From Paraburkholderia hiiakae (GTDB lineage Bacteria; Pseudomonadota; Gammaproteobacteria; Burkholderiales; Burkholderiaceae), in the NCBI RefSeq assembly GCF_904848665.1, contig NZ_CAJHCQ010000002.1, positions 1 to 64,000 of the forward strand: a stretch of 64,000 nucleotides of DNA. Reading direction: 5' to 3'. Below the pieces are notes generated by a model. It was not told the origin of the DNA, did no database searches, and saw only the letters and a program-made list of their open reading frames with translations. This document shows positions 26,402 to 35,971 of this stretch, piece after piece; the stretch's first letter is position 1; the number at the start of each line of letters is the position of its first letter. The translations under genes and the position numbers were made by a program.

Positions 26402-28660
26402 TTAAAGGGAAGCGTGGAACGTACGCGAGATCACGTCGAGCTGCTGCTCGCGCGTGAGCTTGACGAAGTTCACCGCGTAGCCAGACACCCGGATGGTCAG
26501 TTGCGGATACTTCTCCGGATGCTCCATCGCATCGACCAGGGTTTCGCGGTTGAACACGTTCACGTTGACGTGGTGGCCGTGGGCGAGCGTGAACGCGTCG
26601 AGGCAGTTCGCAAGATTGCGTCGACGCTCATCGGCGCGGCGCCCGAGCGCGTCCGGCGTGGCCGACGCCGTCCAGGAAATGCCATCTAGCGCGCACTCGT
26701 ACGGCAGCTTGGCGACCGATGCCCCTGCAGCCACAAAGCCCTTCGTGTCGCGACCATTCATCGGGTTGGCGCCCGGCGCAAACGGTTCGCCTGCCCGACG
26801 ACCGTCCGGCGTATTGCCCGTCTTCTTGCCGTACACGACGTTCGAGGTGATCGTGAGCACCGACTGGGTAGGCACCGAATCGCGATAGAAGTATGGTTGC
26901 GCGGCAATTTTCTTCATGAACGTCTCGGTGAGCCAGACGGCGATCTGGTCAGCACGGTCGTCGTTATTGCCGTACGCGGGATACTCACCTTCGATCACGA
27001 AGTCGACCGCAAGCCCGGCCGTGTTGCGCGCGACCTTGACCTTCGCGTGGCGGATTGCGGACAGGCTGTCGGCGGCAACGGACAGCCCGGCGATGCCGCA
27101 AGCCATCGTGCGCAGGATGTCGCGGTCATGCAGCGCCATCTCGATGCGCTCGTACGCATACTTGTCGTGCATGTAATGGATCGAATTGAGCGCCTTGACA
27201 TAGGTTTGCGCGAGCCAGTCCATCATCGGGTCGAACTTCGCAATCACGTCGTCGTAGTCCAGCACATCGCCTTTGATCGGTTCGAAGCCCTCGGCCACCA
27301 CCTTCCCGCTCACCTCGTCCACACCGCCATTGATCGCATAGAGCAGCGTCTTTGCCAGGTTCGCGCGGGCGCCGAAGAACTGCATCTGCTTGCCGATGCG
27401 CATGGCCGACACACAACAGGCGATACCGTAGTCATCGCCCCAGCGCGGACGCATGACGTCATCGTTTTCGTACTGGATCGAGGACGTCTGGATCGACACT
27501 TCGGCACAGAAGTCCTTGAATCCTCGCGGCAGCTTTTCGGACCACAACACCGTGAGATTCGGCTCCGGCGCCGCGCCGAGATTGAACAGCGTATGCAGGA
27601 CGCGGAAGCTCGAACGGGTCACGAGCGTGCGACCGTCCTCGCCCATGCCACCGATTGCCTCGGTTACCCAGGTCGGGTCGCCAGAGAACAACTGATCGTA
27701 ATCCGGGGTGCGCAGGAAGCGCACGATCCGAAGCTTGATGACGAGGTCGTCGAAGAGTTCCTGGGCGCCCTCTTCGGTCACCAGCCCACGATCCAGGTCA
27801 CGCTGGATGTAGATGTCGAGGAAGGTCGAGATACGCCCGATCGACATTGCGGCCCCGTTCTGCTCCTTGACCGCGGCGAGATAGCCGAAGTAGAGCCATT
27901 GCACTGCCTCGCGCGCAGTGAGCGCCGGCCGCGAGATGTCGTAGCCGTACCGCGCCGCCATCTCCTTGAGCTCTTCGAGTGCGCGGAACTGCTCCGAGAG
28001 CTCTTCGCGCGTACGTATCGTCGATTCGTTGAACACCGCGTTATCGAGTTCGTGGAAGGCGCGCTGGCGGTCGCGTTTGAGTGCGTCGATGCCGTAGAGC
28101 GCCACACGCCGATAATCCCCGATGATCCGGCCACGACCATAGGCGTCAGGCAGGCCGGTGATGACGCCGGACTTGCGAGCGGCCAGCACATCGGGCGAAT
28201 AAACGTCGAAGACACCCTGGTTGTGGCTCTTGCGGTAAAGCGTCCATATTTCTTTCACTGCCGGATCGATCTCGAAGCCATAGGCCTCGAGACCCGCTTC
28301 GACCATACGCAGGCCGCCATTGGGCATAATCGCGCGCTTCAGGGGCGCGTCGGTCTGCAGCCCCACGATCACTTCGTTGTCCGCATCGATGTATCCCGGC
28401 CCATGCGCCGTAATCGACGAAGCACGGTCTGCCGAAACGTCAAGGACACCCTTCTCGCGCTCGGCCTTGAGCAGGACAGCGAGTTTCTCCCACAGCGCCG
28501 TCGTGCGCGCCGTCGGACCCGCGAGGAACGACCCGTCACCCTGGTACGGTGTGTAATTACTCTGGATGAAACCGCGCACATCCACGCTGGATTGCCACGG
28601 ACCCTCAACGAAATCTGCCCAGGGATCAGCCTTGAATTCAACATTAGAGACGACGTTCAT
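26402..28660 (-). CDS. pflB: Formate C-acetyltransferase (pyruvate formate-lyase) 1
   Basis: 752 residues from the ATG at 28660 (GGAG seven bases upstream). It has all essential motifs: the catalytic cysteine pair in [20 protein letters not shown], and the glycyl-radical site [12 protein letters not shown] close to the C-terminus, plus DYGIACC and [10 protein letters not shown]. Length matches E. coli PflB (760). It cleaves pyruvate with CoA to acetyl-CoA and formate in the cytosol, only without oxygen because the radical is oxygen-sensitive. It is followed by activase and preceded by acetate kinase on the same strand. Confidence 0.97.
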   Translation of the reverse strand: MNVVSNVEFKADPWADFVEGPWQSSVDVRGFIQSNYTPYQGDGSFLAGPTARTTALWEKLAVLLKAEREKGVLDVSADRASSITAHGPGYIDADNEVIVGLQTDAPLKRAIMPNGGLRMVEAGLEAYGFEIDPAVKEIWTLYRKSHNQGVFDVYSPDVLAARKSGVITGLPDAYGRGRIIGDYRRVALYGIDALKRDRQRAFHELDNAVFNESTIRTREELSEQFRALEELKEMAARYGYDISRPALTAREAVQWLYFGYLAAVKEQNGAAMSIGRISTFLDIYIQRDLDRGLVTEEGAQELFDDLVIKLRIVRFLRTPDYDQLFSGDPTWVTEAIGGMGEDGRTLVTRSSFRVLHTLFNLGAAPEPNLTVLWSEKLPRGFKDFCAEVSIQTSSIQYENDDVMRPRWGDDYGIACCVSAMRIGKQMQFFGARANLAKTLLYAINGGVDEVSGKVVAEGFEPIKGDVLDYDDVIAKFDPMMDWLAQTYVKALNSIHYMHDKYAYERIEMALHDRDILRTMACGIAGLSVAADSLSAIRHAKVKVARNTAGLAVDFVIEGEYPAYGNNDDRADQIAVWLTETFMKKIAAQPYFYRDSVPTQSVLTITSNVVYGKKTGNTPDGRRAGEPFAPGANPMNGRDTKGFVAAGASVAKLPYECALDGISWTASATPDALGRRADERRRNLANCLDAFTLAHGHHVNVNVFNRETLVDAMEHPEKYPQLTIRVSGYAVNFVKLTREQQLDVISRTFHASL

Positions 28661-28720
28661 CACACAACTCCATCTGGTTCACCGGCACGGCCAGTGCCGC
28701 ACCCAATTCCTCAATAAGAC

Positions 28721-28738
28721 CTGTCAATCATTTGACAG
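28721..28738. promoter_or_regulatory. Perfect dyad upstream of pflB1
   Basis: CTGTCAATCATTTGACAG is an exact inverted repeat (7-bp arms, 4-bp centre), 60 bp upstream of the PFL start and 47 bp past the acetate kinase stop. Its TGTCAA/TTGACA half-sites resemble, but do not match, the FNR/Anr box TTGAT-N4-ATCAA. A regulator operator is plausible; a weak hairpin terminator is the alternative. Confidence 0.55.
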
Positions 28739-28785
28739 CTCTGCTCTGTGTCTCCGACCTTGCCTGCACTCCCGCGATTTCGAAA

Positions 28786-30009
28786 TCAGGCCGCCAATCG
28801 CTCCGGCTCATGGAGGCCAGTCAGGCGGACCGCGTCACGAGCGATCAGTCCTTCCTCGTCAGTGGGGATCACCCATGCCTGGGGGCCCGTGCCACTGTCG
28901 ATGCGCCCGCAGACGCCGCCTGCCATGTGCCCGTTTGCCTTTGCGTCGAGCACGAAGCCAAAGACTCGTAGATGCTTGAGCGTCATGTCACGCACGCGCG
29001 CCGAGTTCTCGCCAATGCCGCCCGTAAAGACGAGGGCATCAAAACGATGCAGTGACGTGGCGAGCGCTCCGATATACCGTGCGAGCCGATGAACAAAGAC
29101 GTCGAGCGCGAGGGCCGCGCCTTCGTGACCAGTGTCCGCGGCGAGTTCGAGCGTCCTGCAGTCGCTCGAGAGCTCCGACAGACCGAGGAGTCCTGATTGG
29201 CGGTTGAGCAGGCCTTCGACGCCTGTCAGGTCCAGCCCATCCACACGCGCCATATGTGCAGCCGCGCCGACATCAAGATCGCCTGAGCGTGTGCCCATGA
29301 CGAGCCCCTCAAGCGGCGTGAGCCCCATCGAGGTGTCGCAACTCGCTCCATTACGCACCGCACATACCGACGCCCCATTGCCCAGGTGCGCAATCACGAC
29401 CCCGTGGTCCTTCGGATCCAGCGCGAGCATTTCGACCGCGCGCTGCGCCACGTAGCGGAAAGACGTGCCGTGAAAACCGTAGCGCCGGATGCCATGTTCA
29501 CGATAGAAGCGAAACGGAATGGCGTACGTGTAAGCCTCAGGCGGCATGCTCTGGTGAAACGCCGTATCGAACACGGCGACCTGCGCAATCGCGGGGAAGA
29601 GTTCGCTACACGAGCGAATGCCAAGCAGGTTTGCGGCGTTGTGCAGCGGCGCGAGCACCGAAACAGCCTCGATATCGGCTATCACGTCGGGCGTGACGAG
29701 AACGGACCGGGCGAAGCGCTCACCGCCGTGCACGACGCGGTGGCCGACCGCGGCTACGCGGTGAAGCCAGCCATTGCGCTCGATGTGCGAAAAGATCGCC
29801 CGAAGCGCAGTCATGTGACAGTTCCCCGGCAACTCCTCGACGTGCCGCGCCTCGCCCTTGCGGATGATCAGGCGCGCCGGCCCGGTCGTACCCAGCGACT
29901 CCGCGAGTCCGGCGAGGAGAGAAGGACCGCCGTCGGCCGGAAGGAGTCTGAATTTCACGGACGACGACCCGCTGTTGACAACGAGTACCAGTGGTTGTTG
30001 CGTGCTCAT
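28786..30009 (-). CDS. ackA: Acetate kinase 1 (module 1)
   Basis: 407 residues from the ATG at 30009 (MSTQQPLVLVV). Signature 1 is VNSGSSSVKFRLL; signature 2 lies around AAVGHRVVHGGERF; ATP-binding parts include HLGNGASVCAV and FTGGIGENSA. It transfers phosphate from acetyl phosphate to ADP, giving acetate and ATP. Placed directly upstream of PFL in module 1, it completes the route pyruvate to formate, acetate and ATP together with pta at 23280. Its sequence is clearly different from the second acetate kinase at 35972. Confidence 0.95.
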   Translation of the reverse strand: MSTQQPLVLVVNSGSSSVKFRLLPADGGPSLLAGLAESLGTTGPARLIIRKGEARHVEELPGNCHMTALRAIFSHIERNGWLHRVAAVGHRVVHGGERFARSVLVTPDVIADIEAVSVLAPLHNAANLLGIRSCSELFPAIAQVAVFDTAFHQSMPPEAYTYAIPFRFYREHGIRRYGFHGTSFRYVAQRAVEMLALDPKDHGVVIAHLGNGASVCAVRNGASCDTSMGLTPLEGLVMGTRSGDLDVGAAAHMARVDGLDLTGVEGLLNRQSGLLGLSELSSDCRTLELAADTGHEGAALALDVFVHRLARYIGALATSLHRFDALVFTGGIGENSARVRDMTLKHLRVFGFVLDAKANGHMAGGVCGRIDSGTGPQAWVIPTDEEGLIARDAVRLTGLHEPERLAA

Positions 30010-30081
30010 GGCATCGATACCTACGAACTGATCCAGAGTCACACGGGTGTCGCAGAACGCCGCTCTGGTCGACGTACTCCG

Positions 30082-30104
30082 TTCTCCGCTTGTACAGCGG
30101 AGAA
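30082..30104 (-). promoter_or_regulatory. Hairpin between transporter and acetate kinase genes
   Basis: TTCTCCGCT and AGCGGAGAA form a 9-bp perfect stem with a 5-base loop in the 182-bp gap between the MFS gene stop (30192) and the ackA1 start (30009). No T-run follows on the minus strand. It could be a partial terminator or a processing site. Confidence 0.5.
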
Positions 30105-30191
30105 ACCTCTTCACATCGCACCAGCCGGGCGAGGCTCGATTGCCAAACTGCGGGGCAACACCTCGTCTGACTGGCGCAGGCGGCTACCGGC

Positions 30192-31436
30192 TCATGCGGA
30201 AGTGGTCGCCTTGCCAAGCACCGGGCGCGTCGCCGGGGCCGGCGCCTTGCGGCGCTGGGGTGCCTTTTCGCTCGGCGGACGCAGCATCGTAATGATGACG
30301 AGCGAAACCACGCAGAGACCAACGATCCCGAAGAAAGGCCCCTGCAGTCCGCCACCAACCACACCGATAATTGCGCCGGTGAGCGCACTCACCCCGAAGC
30401 CCTGATAGATCAACCCGTAGATCTGGTTGACGTTCTTCACGCCAAAGTAGTCACCAACGAGTGCCGGGTACACAGTCAGGCTTCCACCGAAGCTGAACGT
30501 GATGGCCGCCATGGCAAGCAGGAACACGCCCTTGCTAAGCGGTACAAAGAGGAGCGTCGACACACCAAGCAGCATCAGGATCAGGCCGAATGCGAGCACA
30601 GGCTTGCGTCCGATGCGGTCGGACCCCGGGCCCATGATCAGGCGACCCGCAATATTCGCCAAAGCCATGATCGACACCACTTCCACCGCTTCCGGACGGG
30701 TCAGATGCACCAAACGCAGGCCCACGTCCGTTGCGACGCTGATCGAGTAGAGGCCACCCATGCAGGTCGTGAACAGCACCGCGAAGATCAGGTACGCCTG
30801 AGGCTTGCGCAAGGCCTCACGAAGGGTGTAGCCCGTGATACTCGAGCCCGGCGTGGATTGCTGCTCAGGGGCACTCGAAATCAGCGGAACAATTGCTACC
30901 AGCCCCAGTGCAATCAGCAAACCCCAGTACGTGAAAGCACTGGACACACCGAAATGTGCAATGAGCGCCACGTTGACATACTTGAAGACGAAGCTGCCCA
31001 GTCCATACGCGCTGATCGACAGTCCGGAAATCAGCCCCTTACGCTCAGGCATCCAACGGATCATGTTGGTGAGCGTCATCATGTAGCCAACACCGTTGGC
31101 AAACCCGACCATGACACCCGCAGTCAGGTATAACTGCATCAGGCTTTCGGCCCGAGAGGCCAGCGCCAGACCTGCACAGAGAAGAAGTGCTGCGCCGAAG
31201 AGGGTTTGACGAATACCGAAGGTGCGCTCGAGCCACGCGCAACAGGAGGCCCCAATTGCAAGAAAGAACGTGGTGAATGCAAAGGTGAGCGCGATTTTGG
31301 AGAGCGGCCATCCAAACTCGGTGACGAGCGGCTGGTTGAACAGGCTCCACGTGTAGATGGAACCCAGCACAAGCTGTGCAATGAGTGTGCCGGCCAGGAC
31401 TACCCAGGCACGGCCGGAACTAGAGGTCTGATTCAT
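30192..31436 (-). CDS. OFA-family MFS transporter (oxalate/formate antiporter type)
   Basis: 414 residues from the ATG at 31436, with GGAAGGG upstream. Twelve hydrophobic helices; the N-terminal pattern LGSIYTWSLFNQPLVTEFGW and the loop GRLIMGPGSDRIGRKP are typical for the OFA subfamily, which exchanges small mono- and dicarboxylates. The C-terminus is a basic tail (KAPQRRKAPAPATRP). As the first gene of module 1, a role in exporting formate or acetate, or importing pyruvate, is likely but inferred from context only. Confidence 0.88.
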   Translation of the reverse strand: MNQTSSSGRAWVVLAGTLIAQLVLGSIYTWSLFNQPLVTEFGWPLSKIALTFAFTTFFLAIGASCCAWLERTFGIRQTLFGAALLLCAGLALASRAESLMQLYLTAGVMVGFANGVGYMMTLTNMIRWMPERKGLISGLSISAYGLGSFVFKYVNVALIAHFGVSSAFTYWGLLIALGLVAIVPLISSAPEQQSTPGSSITGYTLREALRKPQAYLIFAVLFTTCMGGLYSISVATDVGLRLVHLTRPEAVEVVSIMALANIAGRLIMGPGSDRIGRKPVLAFGLILMLLGVSTLLFVPLSKGVFLLAMAAITFSFGGSLTVYPALVGDYFGVKNVNQIYGLIYQGFGVSALTGAIIGVVGGGLQGPFFGIVGLCVVSLVIITMLRPPSEKAPQRRKAPAPATRPVLGKATTSA

Positions 31437-32113
31437 GGTGTTTCCCTTCCAGGCAGAAGGCGTAATCTTGCGGACCCGGAACATCCGGGCGGTTCGCGCT
31501 TTTGACATTGACATGGGTGAGACGATGGGCATGTAATTGCATAGGCATCCTTAGTAATATTCACAACTCCGCAACCCTGATCGCCCGCAATATGACCATA
31601 TCTACGCGACAGGCGGCGAGCCGGAGTAGCGACGCCGCGCCAGACTTTCCACCACGCTGTCGGAAATTTCGCACGACCGTTTAGTTGACATGTCCACTAT
31701 ATTCCAATCTGTAAGAATTTTGTATGCGACTCCCGGTCGCGTCCGTTCGGAAAATTCGGGACACCTTGAACCGAGGGTGCATAGCAAACCAGCCAATAGC
31801 CCTCCCACTCGCCTGCGTGTGAGGGGTTGGCAGCACTTGAAAGAGTCGGGCGACGCAACGCGCCGGGAGCTGATCCGGGCCTGATCGCAAGGAAGAGTCA
31901 GACGTCCGGGCAAGGGCGAGCCACTCCCTGCCTGTTTCGCGGCAATTGTCAGTTCAGGCGACGAGGGGTTCGGCGCCCGAAATACGCAGACACGTTAGCA
32001 ATCCACAAGGGGGACGCCTGGCTGCGCCGGCAGATGAACAGCACGCACCGGTGGATGATCCGGCATGAGGGGAGACAGGGCCCTCGCCGTGCCTGTCGTT
32101 GGACGCAGCAGCC
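31437..32113. other. Gene-poor stretch holding dispersed element copy B
   Basis: Upstream region of the module 1 transporter; AT-rich around 31535-31575, a likely promoter area. The dispersed palindromic element lies at 31685. Plus-strand frames at 31827-32138 are arginine-rich with no motif. No gene supported. Confidence 0.5.
31685..31723 (+). repeat. Dispersed palindromic element, copy B
   Basis: TTGACATGTCCACTATAT (one mismatch from a palindrome), then 21 bases containing TGTAAGAATTTTGT, then ATGCG at 31724. The spacer matches copy D (TGTAAGGTATTTGT) closely, so the similarity is not limited to the palindrome. Confidence 0.6.
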
Positions 32114-33310
32114 TCACTCCCGCCACACGACCGCTTGATCAACCGCATAGAGCCTGCACTGATCGGGACTTTGTTTTTGGCAATTCGCGAGGGCTAAGGC
32201 GTTCGGATCGTCTCCTCCCTCCGCCCACGACCATGCACCTGAAGTGGAAATGGCGAACGCACGGTCCGGATACTGCTGCAGAAACGTGCGGTACCCTTCC
32301 CGTCCGGCCCGATCGAGGAACGGAACGGCGTCGACCGATTCAACCGCCGCATAGCCGGACGCTTTCGGTGGATCTGGCTGCGCAATGCGGTACTGCACGC
32401 GCGTCGGCATGCCCACCTGCCTGAGGAATCCTTCGACGGGCGACCACCACACGAACACCCCATCGCGATCCCCGAGCAGACGATGAGAGTCATTCTTGTA
32501 GACGCCCAGGTCGACCATCTTCGCGGCCGCGCCACCCGCAACGTACCGGTCGTACATCCTCACACCGAGGCCAAGCGGGAAGACCGAATCGTTCTGGCCG
32601 TACAGCCATAGTGAAGGCACTTTTGTCTTCGCGCCATACGCGCCGAAGGCTCGCGTCAAGTTTCCCTGCCAGTCGGAGCAGGCGTCCTGGCGAAGGCCAC
32701 CGGAGAAGTTGATCAGGCCCCGCACCCCTGGAGCGGCTTCTACGCCATATGCAATAGTCGCGAGGCCGCCGTGCGAAACACCGGCCACGACCATATGCTG
32801 CGCGTCCACGTATGGCTGCCTCGACATAAAAGCGACCGTCGCTGCGACATCTTCGGCCTGTGCCGCCCCGTTGCGCTCGACATCGCACCCGTGTTTCCCG
32901 TAGGTGCCGCCCGATTGCGCGAACCCGCGCCGGTTCGGCGCTACGACTACGTAACCGCGGCGTACAAATTCGCGTGCAAGTGGCAGCGGTTCGCTGCGCG
33001 CTTGCACGCGTGGATCTCCTTTTATCTTCCCGTGGTTGAAGACGATTAACGGGAATGGCCCTGGACCGTCCGGCCTGTAAATCGTGGTTTGGAGGGAAGC
33101 ATCGCCGGCGACTGGAATGTGGATGATCTGTTCGTTCAGACCAACAATTGGCAATTCTGCGTCCTCACCGGGTGCACTGTCAGGGGGTGGTGCACTGACA
33201 AGCGGGCGCGAGTCCAGCGCTAGTGACGGCTGAGCCTGTACGGCGGGCATCCCAAACGCAAGACACCCGCATACGATTATCCACACCACCCGAATTCGCC
33301 AAAAACCCAT
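32114..33310 (-). CDS. Secreted dienelactone hydrolase-like alpha/beta hydrolase
   Basis: 398 residues from the ATG at 33310. A signal peptide (VVWIIVCGCLAFGMPAVQAQ) directs export. Fold marks: YRPDGPGPFPLIVFNHGK, GYVVVAPNRRGFAQSGG, nucleophile Ser in AGVSHGGLATIAYG, Asp in YGQNDSVFPL and His in NDSHRLLGDRDG. Two cysteines (HGCDVERNG, QDACSDW) may form a disulfide. The C-terminal 90 residues after the hydrolase core (VESVDAVPFLDRAGREGYRT) are an extra domain. Substrate unknown. It stands alone between the two fermentation modules; a palindromic element lies 80 bp upstream. Confidence 0.88.
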   Translation of the reverse strand: MGFWRIRVVWIIVCGCLAFGMPAVQAQPSLALDSRPLVSAPPPDSAPGEDAELPIVGLNEQIIHIPVAGDASLQTTIYRPDGPGPFPLIVFNHGKIKGDPRVQARSEPLPLAREFVRRGYVVVAPNRRGFAQSGGTYGKHGCDVERNGAAQAEDVAATVAFMSRQPYVDAQHMVVAGVSHGGLATIAYGVEAAPGVRGLINFSGGLRQDACSDWQGNLTRAFGAYGAKTKVPSLWLYGQNDSVFPLGLGVRMYDRYVAGGAAAKMVDLGVYKNDSHRLLGDRDGVFVWWSPVEGFLRQVGMPTRVQYRIAQPDPPKASGYAAVESVDAVPFLDRAGREGYRTFLQQYPDRAFAISTSGAWSWAEGGDDPNALALANCQKQSPDQCRLYAVDQAVVWRE

Positions 33311-33886
33311 CTGTTGCACCTGCTTCGATCTGGGGTGCAACAGACGACGCCCTGCGGCAATGTGCCCTGGCATCATCGCTTTCGCACCAAGTTGATAAAT
33401 CAACTATATTCGCAAATGCGGATTTGGTGGATGCGTCAGTGCGTCGCCAGTTCAGTGAACCGAAGAACGAAAGAGCGGTGCACCCCGCCGTTCATCTGGC
33501 CCGCACTGACCTCGTGTCAGACGCTCTGGATGCCGCTTTCTTCCCCCTCCCCTCGCGGGCTACGGTTTAATACGGCCAGCTCTCCGTATGTCACTCATGG
33601 CGCGAGCCTGCATGGCTACGCTGGCGCGGCGCGAAGGCAAGCCATGCGCCGAACTGGCGCATGTTCCTGAAGACCTTCGCATCGGGCACTGCGGCAGCCA
33701 GCGCGCTGGAAGTTATGGACCAACGTCCAGCAGAAAGCGGCCGGGATCAGGGGGTCGGTGTGGCGCCTGTGGCAACGGGCACGCGGAGCGCGCCTGCGCG
33801 GTCGCGCGGCCATCCGCGTGAACGTTCCGCTCGCTTGAGCGGGCCTTCATGCGCAAATGCGTCTGCCAAGCCGTTGACCAGAACGG
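33311..33886. other. Intergenic region with dispersed element copy C
   Basis: Promoter side of the secreted hydrolase (minus strand). Contains the element at 33390. Plus-strand frames at 33588-33821 and 33661-34077 show no motif and run into the antisense of the TerC gene. No gene supported. Confidence 0.5.
33390..33430 (+). repeat. Dispersed palindromic element, copy C
   Basis: AGTTGATAAATCAACT is a perfect 16-bp palindrome, followed by ATAT, 21 bases and ATGCGTCAGTGCGTCGCCA. That last part matches ATGCGTCGGTGTGTCGCCA of the copies at 45896 and 11177. Located 80 bp upstream of the hydrolase gene but pointing away from it. Confidence 0.65.
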
Positions 33887-34645
33887 TCAGTCGCGCAGTG
33901 GACCTTCCCCACGACGGCGTCTCTTCGCGCGCCGCATCAGCATATTCATGCCTTCGACGAACGCGGAGAATGCCATTGCCGCGTAGATATAGCCCTTCGG
34001 GACGTGCGAGCCGAATCCTTCGGCGATTAACGTCATACCGATCACCAGGAGAAAACTCAAAGCGAGCATCACAATAGTTGGATTGCGGTCGATGAAGCGT
34101 GACAACGGACCGGCGGAAAACAGCATCGCCGCAACAGCCACAATCACAGCAACATACATGATTGCCACGTGTTCGGTCATACCGACCGCAGTCACGATGC
34201 TATCGATGGAAAACACCAGATCGAGCATCAGGATCTGGACAATGGCTGCCCGTTCGGTGAGTCCGGAAGGCTGGGCGCCGCTCGGGTGATCATCTTCCTC
34301 ACCCGAGACGTTGTGGTGGATTTCTTTCGTCGCCTTCCAGACAAGAAAGAGCCCCCCGCTTAGCAGAACGAGATCGCGCCAGGAAAAAGCATGACCAAAC
34401 AGAGAGAGCGCGGGCTGCGTTAAATGCGTAATCCACGCCACGGTGCCAAGCAACGCAAGGCGCATCACGAGGGCCAGGCTGATGCCGATCCGCTGGGCCT
34501 TCGCGCGCTGTGCCACCGGCAGCTTGTTGGTGAGAATCGAAATGAAGACGAGGTTGTCGATGCCGAGCACGACTTCCATGACCACAAGCGTCACAAGTGC
34601 GGCCCAGGCAGCGGGTTCAGAAATGAGGGTGACGAGGGAGTCCAT
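33887..34645 (-). CDS. TerC-family membrane protein
   Basis: 252 residues with about seven hydrophobic helices. Two conserved acidic helix motifs are present: [15 protein letters not shown] near the N-terminus and [18 protein letters not shown] in the middle, typical of TerC/YkoY/Alx proteins, which export manganese or related metal ions and supply metal to exported proteins. A His/Asp loop ([16 protein letters not shown]) sits on one face. Length fits the short TerC form without CBS domains. No operon partners. Confidence 0.9.
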   Translation of the reverse strand: MDSLVTLISEPAAWAALVTLVVMEVVLGIDNLVFISILTNKLPVAQRAKAQRIGISLALVMRLALLGTVAWITHLTQPALSLFGHAFSWRDLVLLSGGLFLVWKATKEIHHNVSGEEDDHPSGAQPSGLTERAAIVQILMLDLVFSIDSIVTAVGMTEHVAIMYVAVIVAVAAMLFSAGPLSRFIDRNPTIVMLALSFLLVIGMTLIAEGFGSHVPKGYIYAAMAFSAFVEGMNMLMRRAKRRRRGEGPLRD

Positions 34646-35009
34646 GCCGATGTATTTCTTCAGGCAGTTGAAAGATCAATATGAGCACGTTGCCCTGCCG
34701 ACCTAAAATTCATCGTTCTGCTCCCGAAGTGCAGCTTCCGTGCTTTCCGCCTCGCTTTCGCTCCACTTGATCCGACACGATTGGCACACGCCGGCCCTTC
34801 ATCGTGGCCCGTTGCGGCCCAACGAATGAAAAAGCGAAACATGGGCGACAAACACGAGCATTCGGACTCGTAGATTAAGTGCGCACAATTGGCGGCGCCA
34901 TCGGACCTTCGTCCGATAGCGCGTCCTCACACGCATCGAAATAGCACCCAAAGCTCGGGACAAACGCATGCGCAATAGGGGGAAAGGATCCTCGCAACCC
35001 GCGAGCCGA
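34646..35009. other. No supported gene
   Basis: Leader and promoter region of the TerC gene plus the 3' flank of the K+ channel gene. I looked for a yybP-ykoY manganese riboswitch on the minus strand and found only a GGGAGCAG fragment, not a convincing structure. Confidence 0.45.
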
Positions 35010-35873
35010 CTATTGATCGTCAACGGGGGCAAGCGGTTCGCCACAGTGCCTGCAATACGCCGCATCCGGGTCGTGACCTTCGGTATGGCATCTTGGACAG
35101 GCGCGGGGACGCCGCTGCACTTGTCGCATCGACGTCGCCGCTTCGGCACCCACCATCGCCGCAGGGAAGGCAATTACGCCATACCCGAGCAGAATGGCCA
35201 GCGATGTGACGAATTGCCCGAGCGGCGTCTTCGGATGAATGTCACCGTAGCCCGTGGTGGTCATGGTGACCACTGCCCAGTACATGCTGACCGGGATGCT
35301 GGTGAACCCGTTCGATGGCCCCTCGACAAGATACATGACTGTGCCGAGCACCACGATCAGAATCAGCACGACACAAAGGAATACCATGATCCTGTGCCGG
35401 CTCCTGACGAGTCCGCGCCAGAGAACCTGGGACTCGTCGAAGTAGAGAGGCAGCTTCACGATCCGGAAGATGCGCAGCATGCGCAACAACCTGACGTCGA
35501 CCAGGACATGGAAGCCAGGCAGGACTACACCCAGATAGGTTGGCAGGATCGACACGAAGTCGACGATACCGAAGAAGCTCAATGCGTAACGCAACGGACG
35601 CTCTACGCAGAGGAGCCGAACAATGTATTCGGCGGTGAAGAGTAGCGTGAAGAACCACTCCAGAATATCGAGTACTAATAGCTCACGGGCACGAACGGCT
35701 TCGACGCTGTCCAGCATGACGACTGCCACGCTGAGTATGATCGCCGACAGCATCGCGGCATTGAAGCGGCGTGCGGCATCCGTCTCGGCTTCGACTACGA
35801 TGGCATACATGCGCCGTCGCCAGCCGTGCTCGGGTCTGCCAAAATCGCGTTTAAGCGGGCGAACGACGTTCAT
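35010..35873 (-). CDS. Voltage-gated-type potassium channel with C-terminal zinc ribbon
   Basis: 287 residues from the ATG at 35873. Six membrane segments; S4-like arginine repeats in VDVRLLRMLRIFRIVKLP; pore selectivity filter MTTTGYGD, as in Kv channels. The last 40 residues are a cytosolic zinc ribbon (CPRCHTEG, then YCRHCGEPL) after a basic linker. The gene follows acetate kinase 2 by 98 bp on the same strand, so it may be the last gene of module 2 or independent. Opening could adjust membrane potential; what the zinc ribbon binds is unknown. Confidence 0.92.
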   Translation of the reverse strand: MNVVRPLKRDFGRPEHGWRRRMYAIVVEAETDAARRFNAAMLSAIILSVAVVMLDSVEAVRARELLVLDILEWFFTLLFTAEYIVRLLCVERPLRYALSFFGIVDFVSILPTYLGVVLPGFHVLVDVRLLRMLRIFRIVKLPLYFDESQVLWRGLVRSRHRIMVFLCVVLILIVVLGTVMYLVEGPSNGFTSIPVSMYWAVVTMTTTGYGDIHPKTPLGQFVTSLAILLGYGVIAFPAAMVGAEAATSMRQVQRRPRACPRCHTEGHDPDAAYCRHCGEPLAPVDDQ

Positions 35874-35971
35874 TCTGGAAACCGTCAGGACTGTTGGGTC
35901 CGGCCACGTTTGCTGATACCGGAACAAGCCACGGTCTGGCCGAAGCCGGCAACCACGTTCAACGGCTAGCG

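Noticed and set aside
26897..28717. 606-codon plus-strand frame across the PFL 1 gene
   Set aside because: It is the antisense shadow of a well-supported PFL gene in high-GC DNA; no start signal or family motif.
34646..34770. Possible yybP-ykoY manganese riboswitch upstream of the TerC gene
   Set aside because: Only a GGGAGCAG-like stretch is present; the second conserved loop and pairing stems could not be found by eye.
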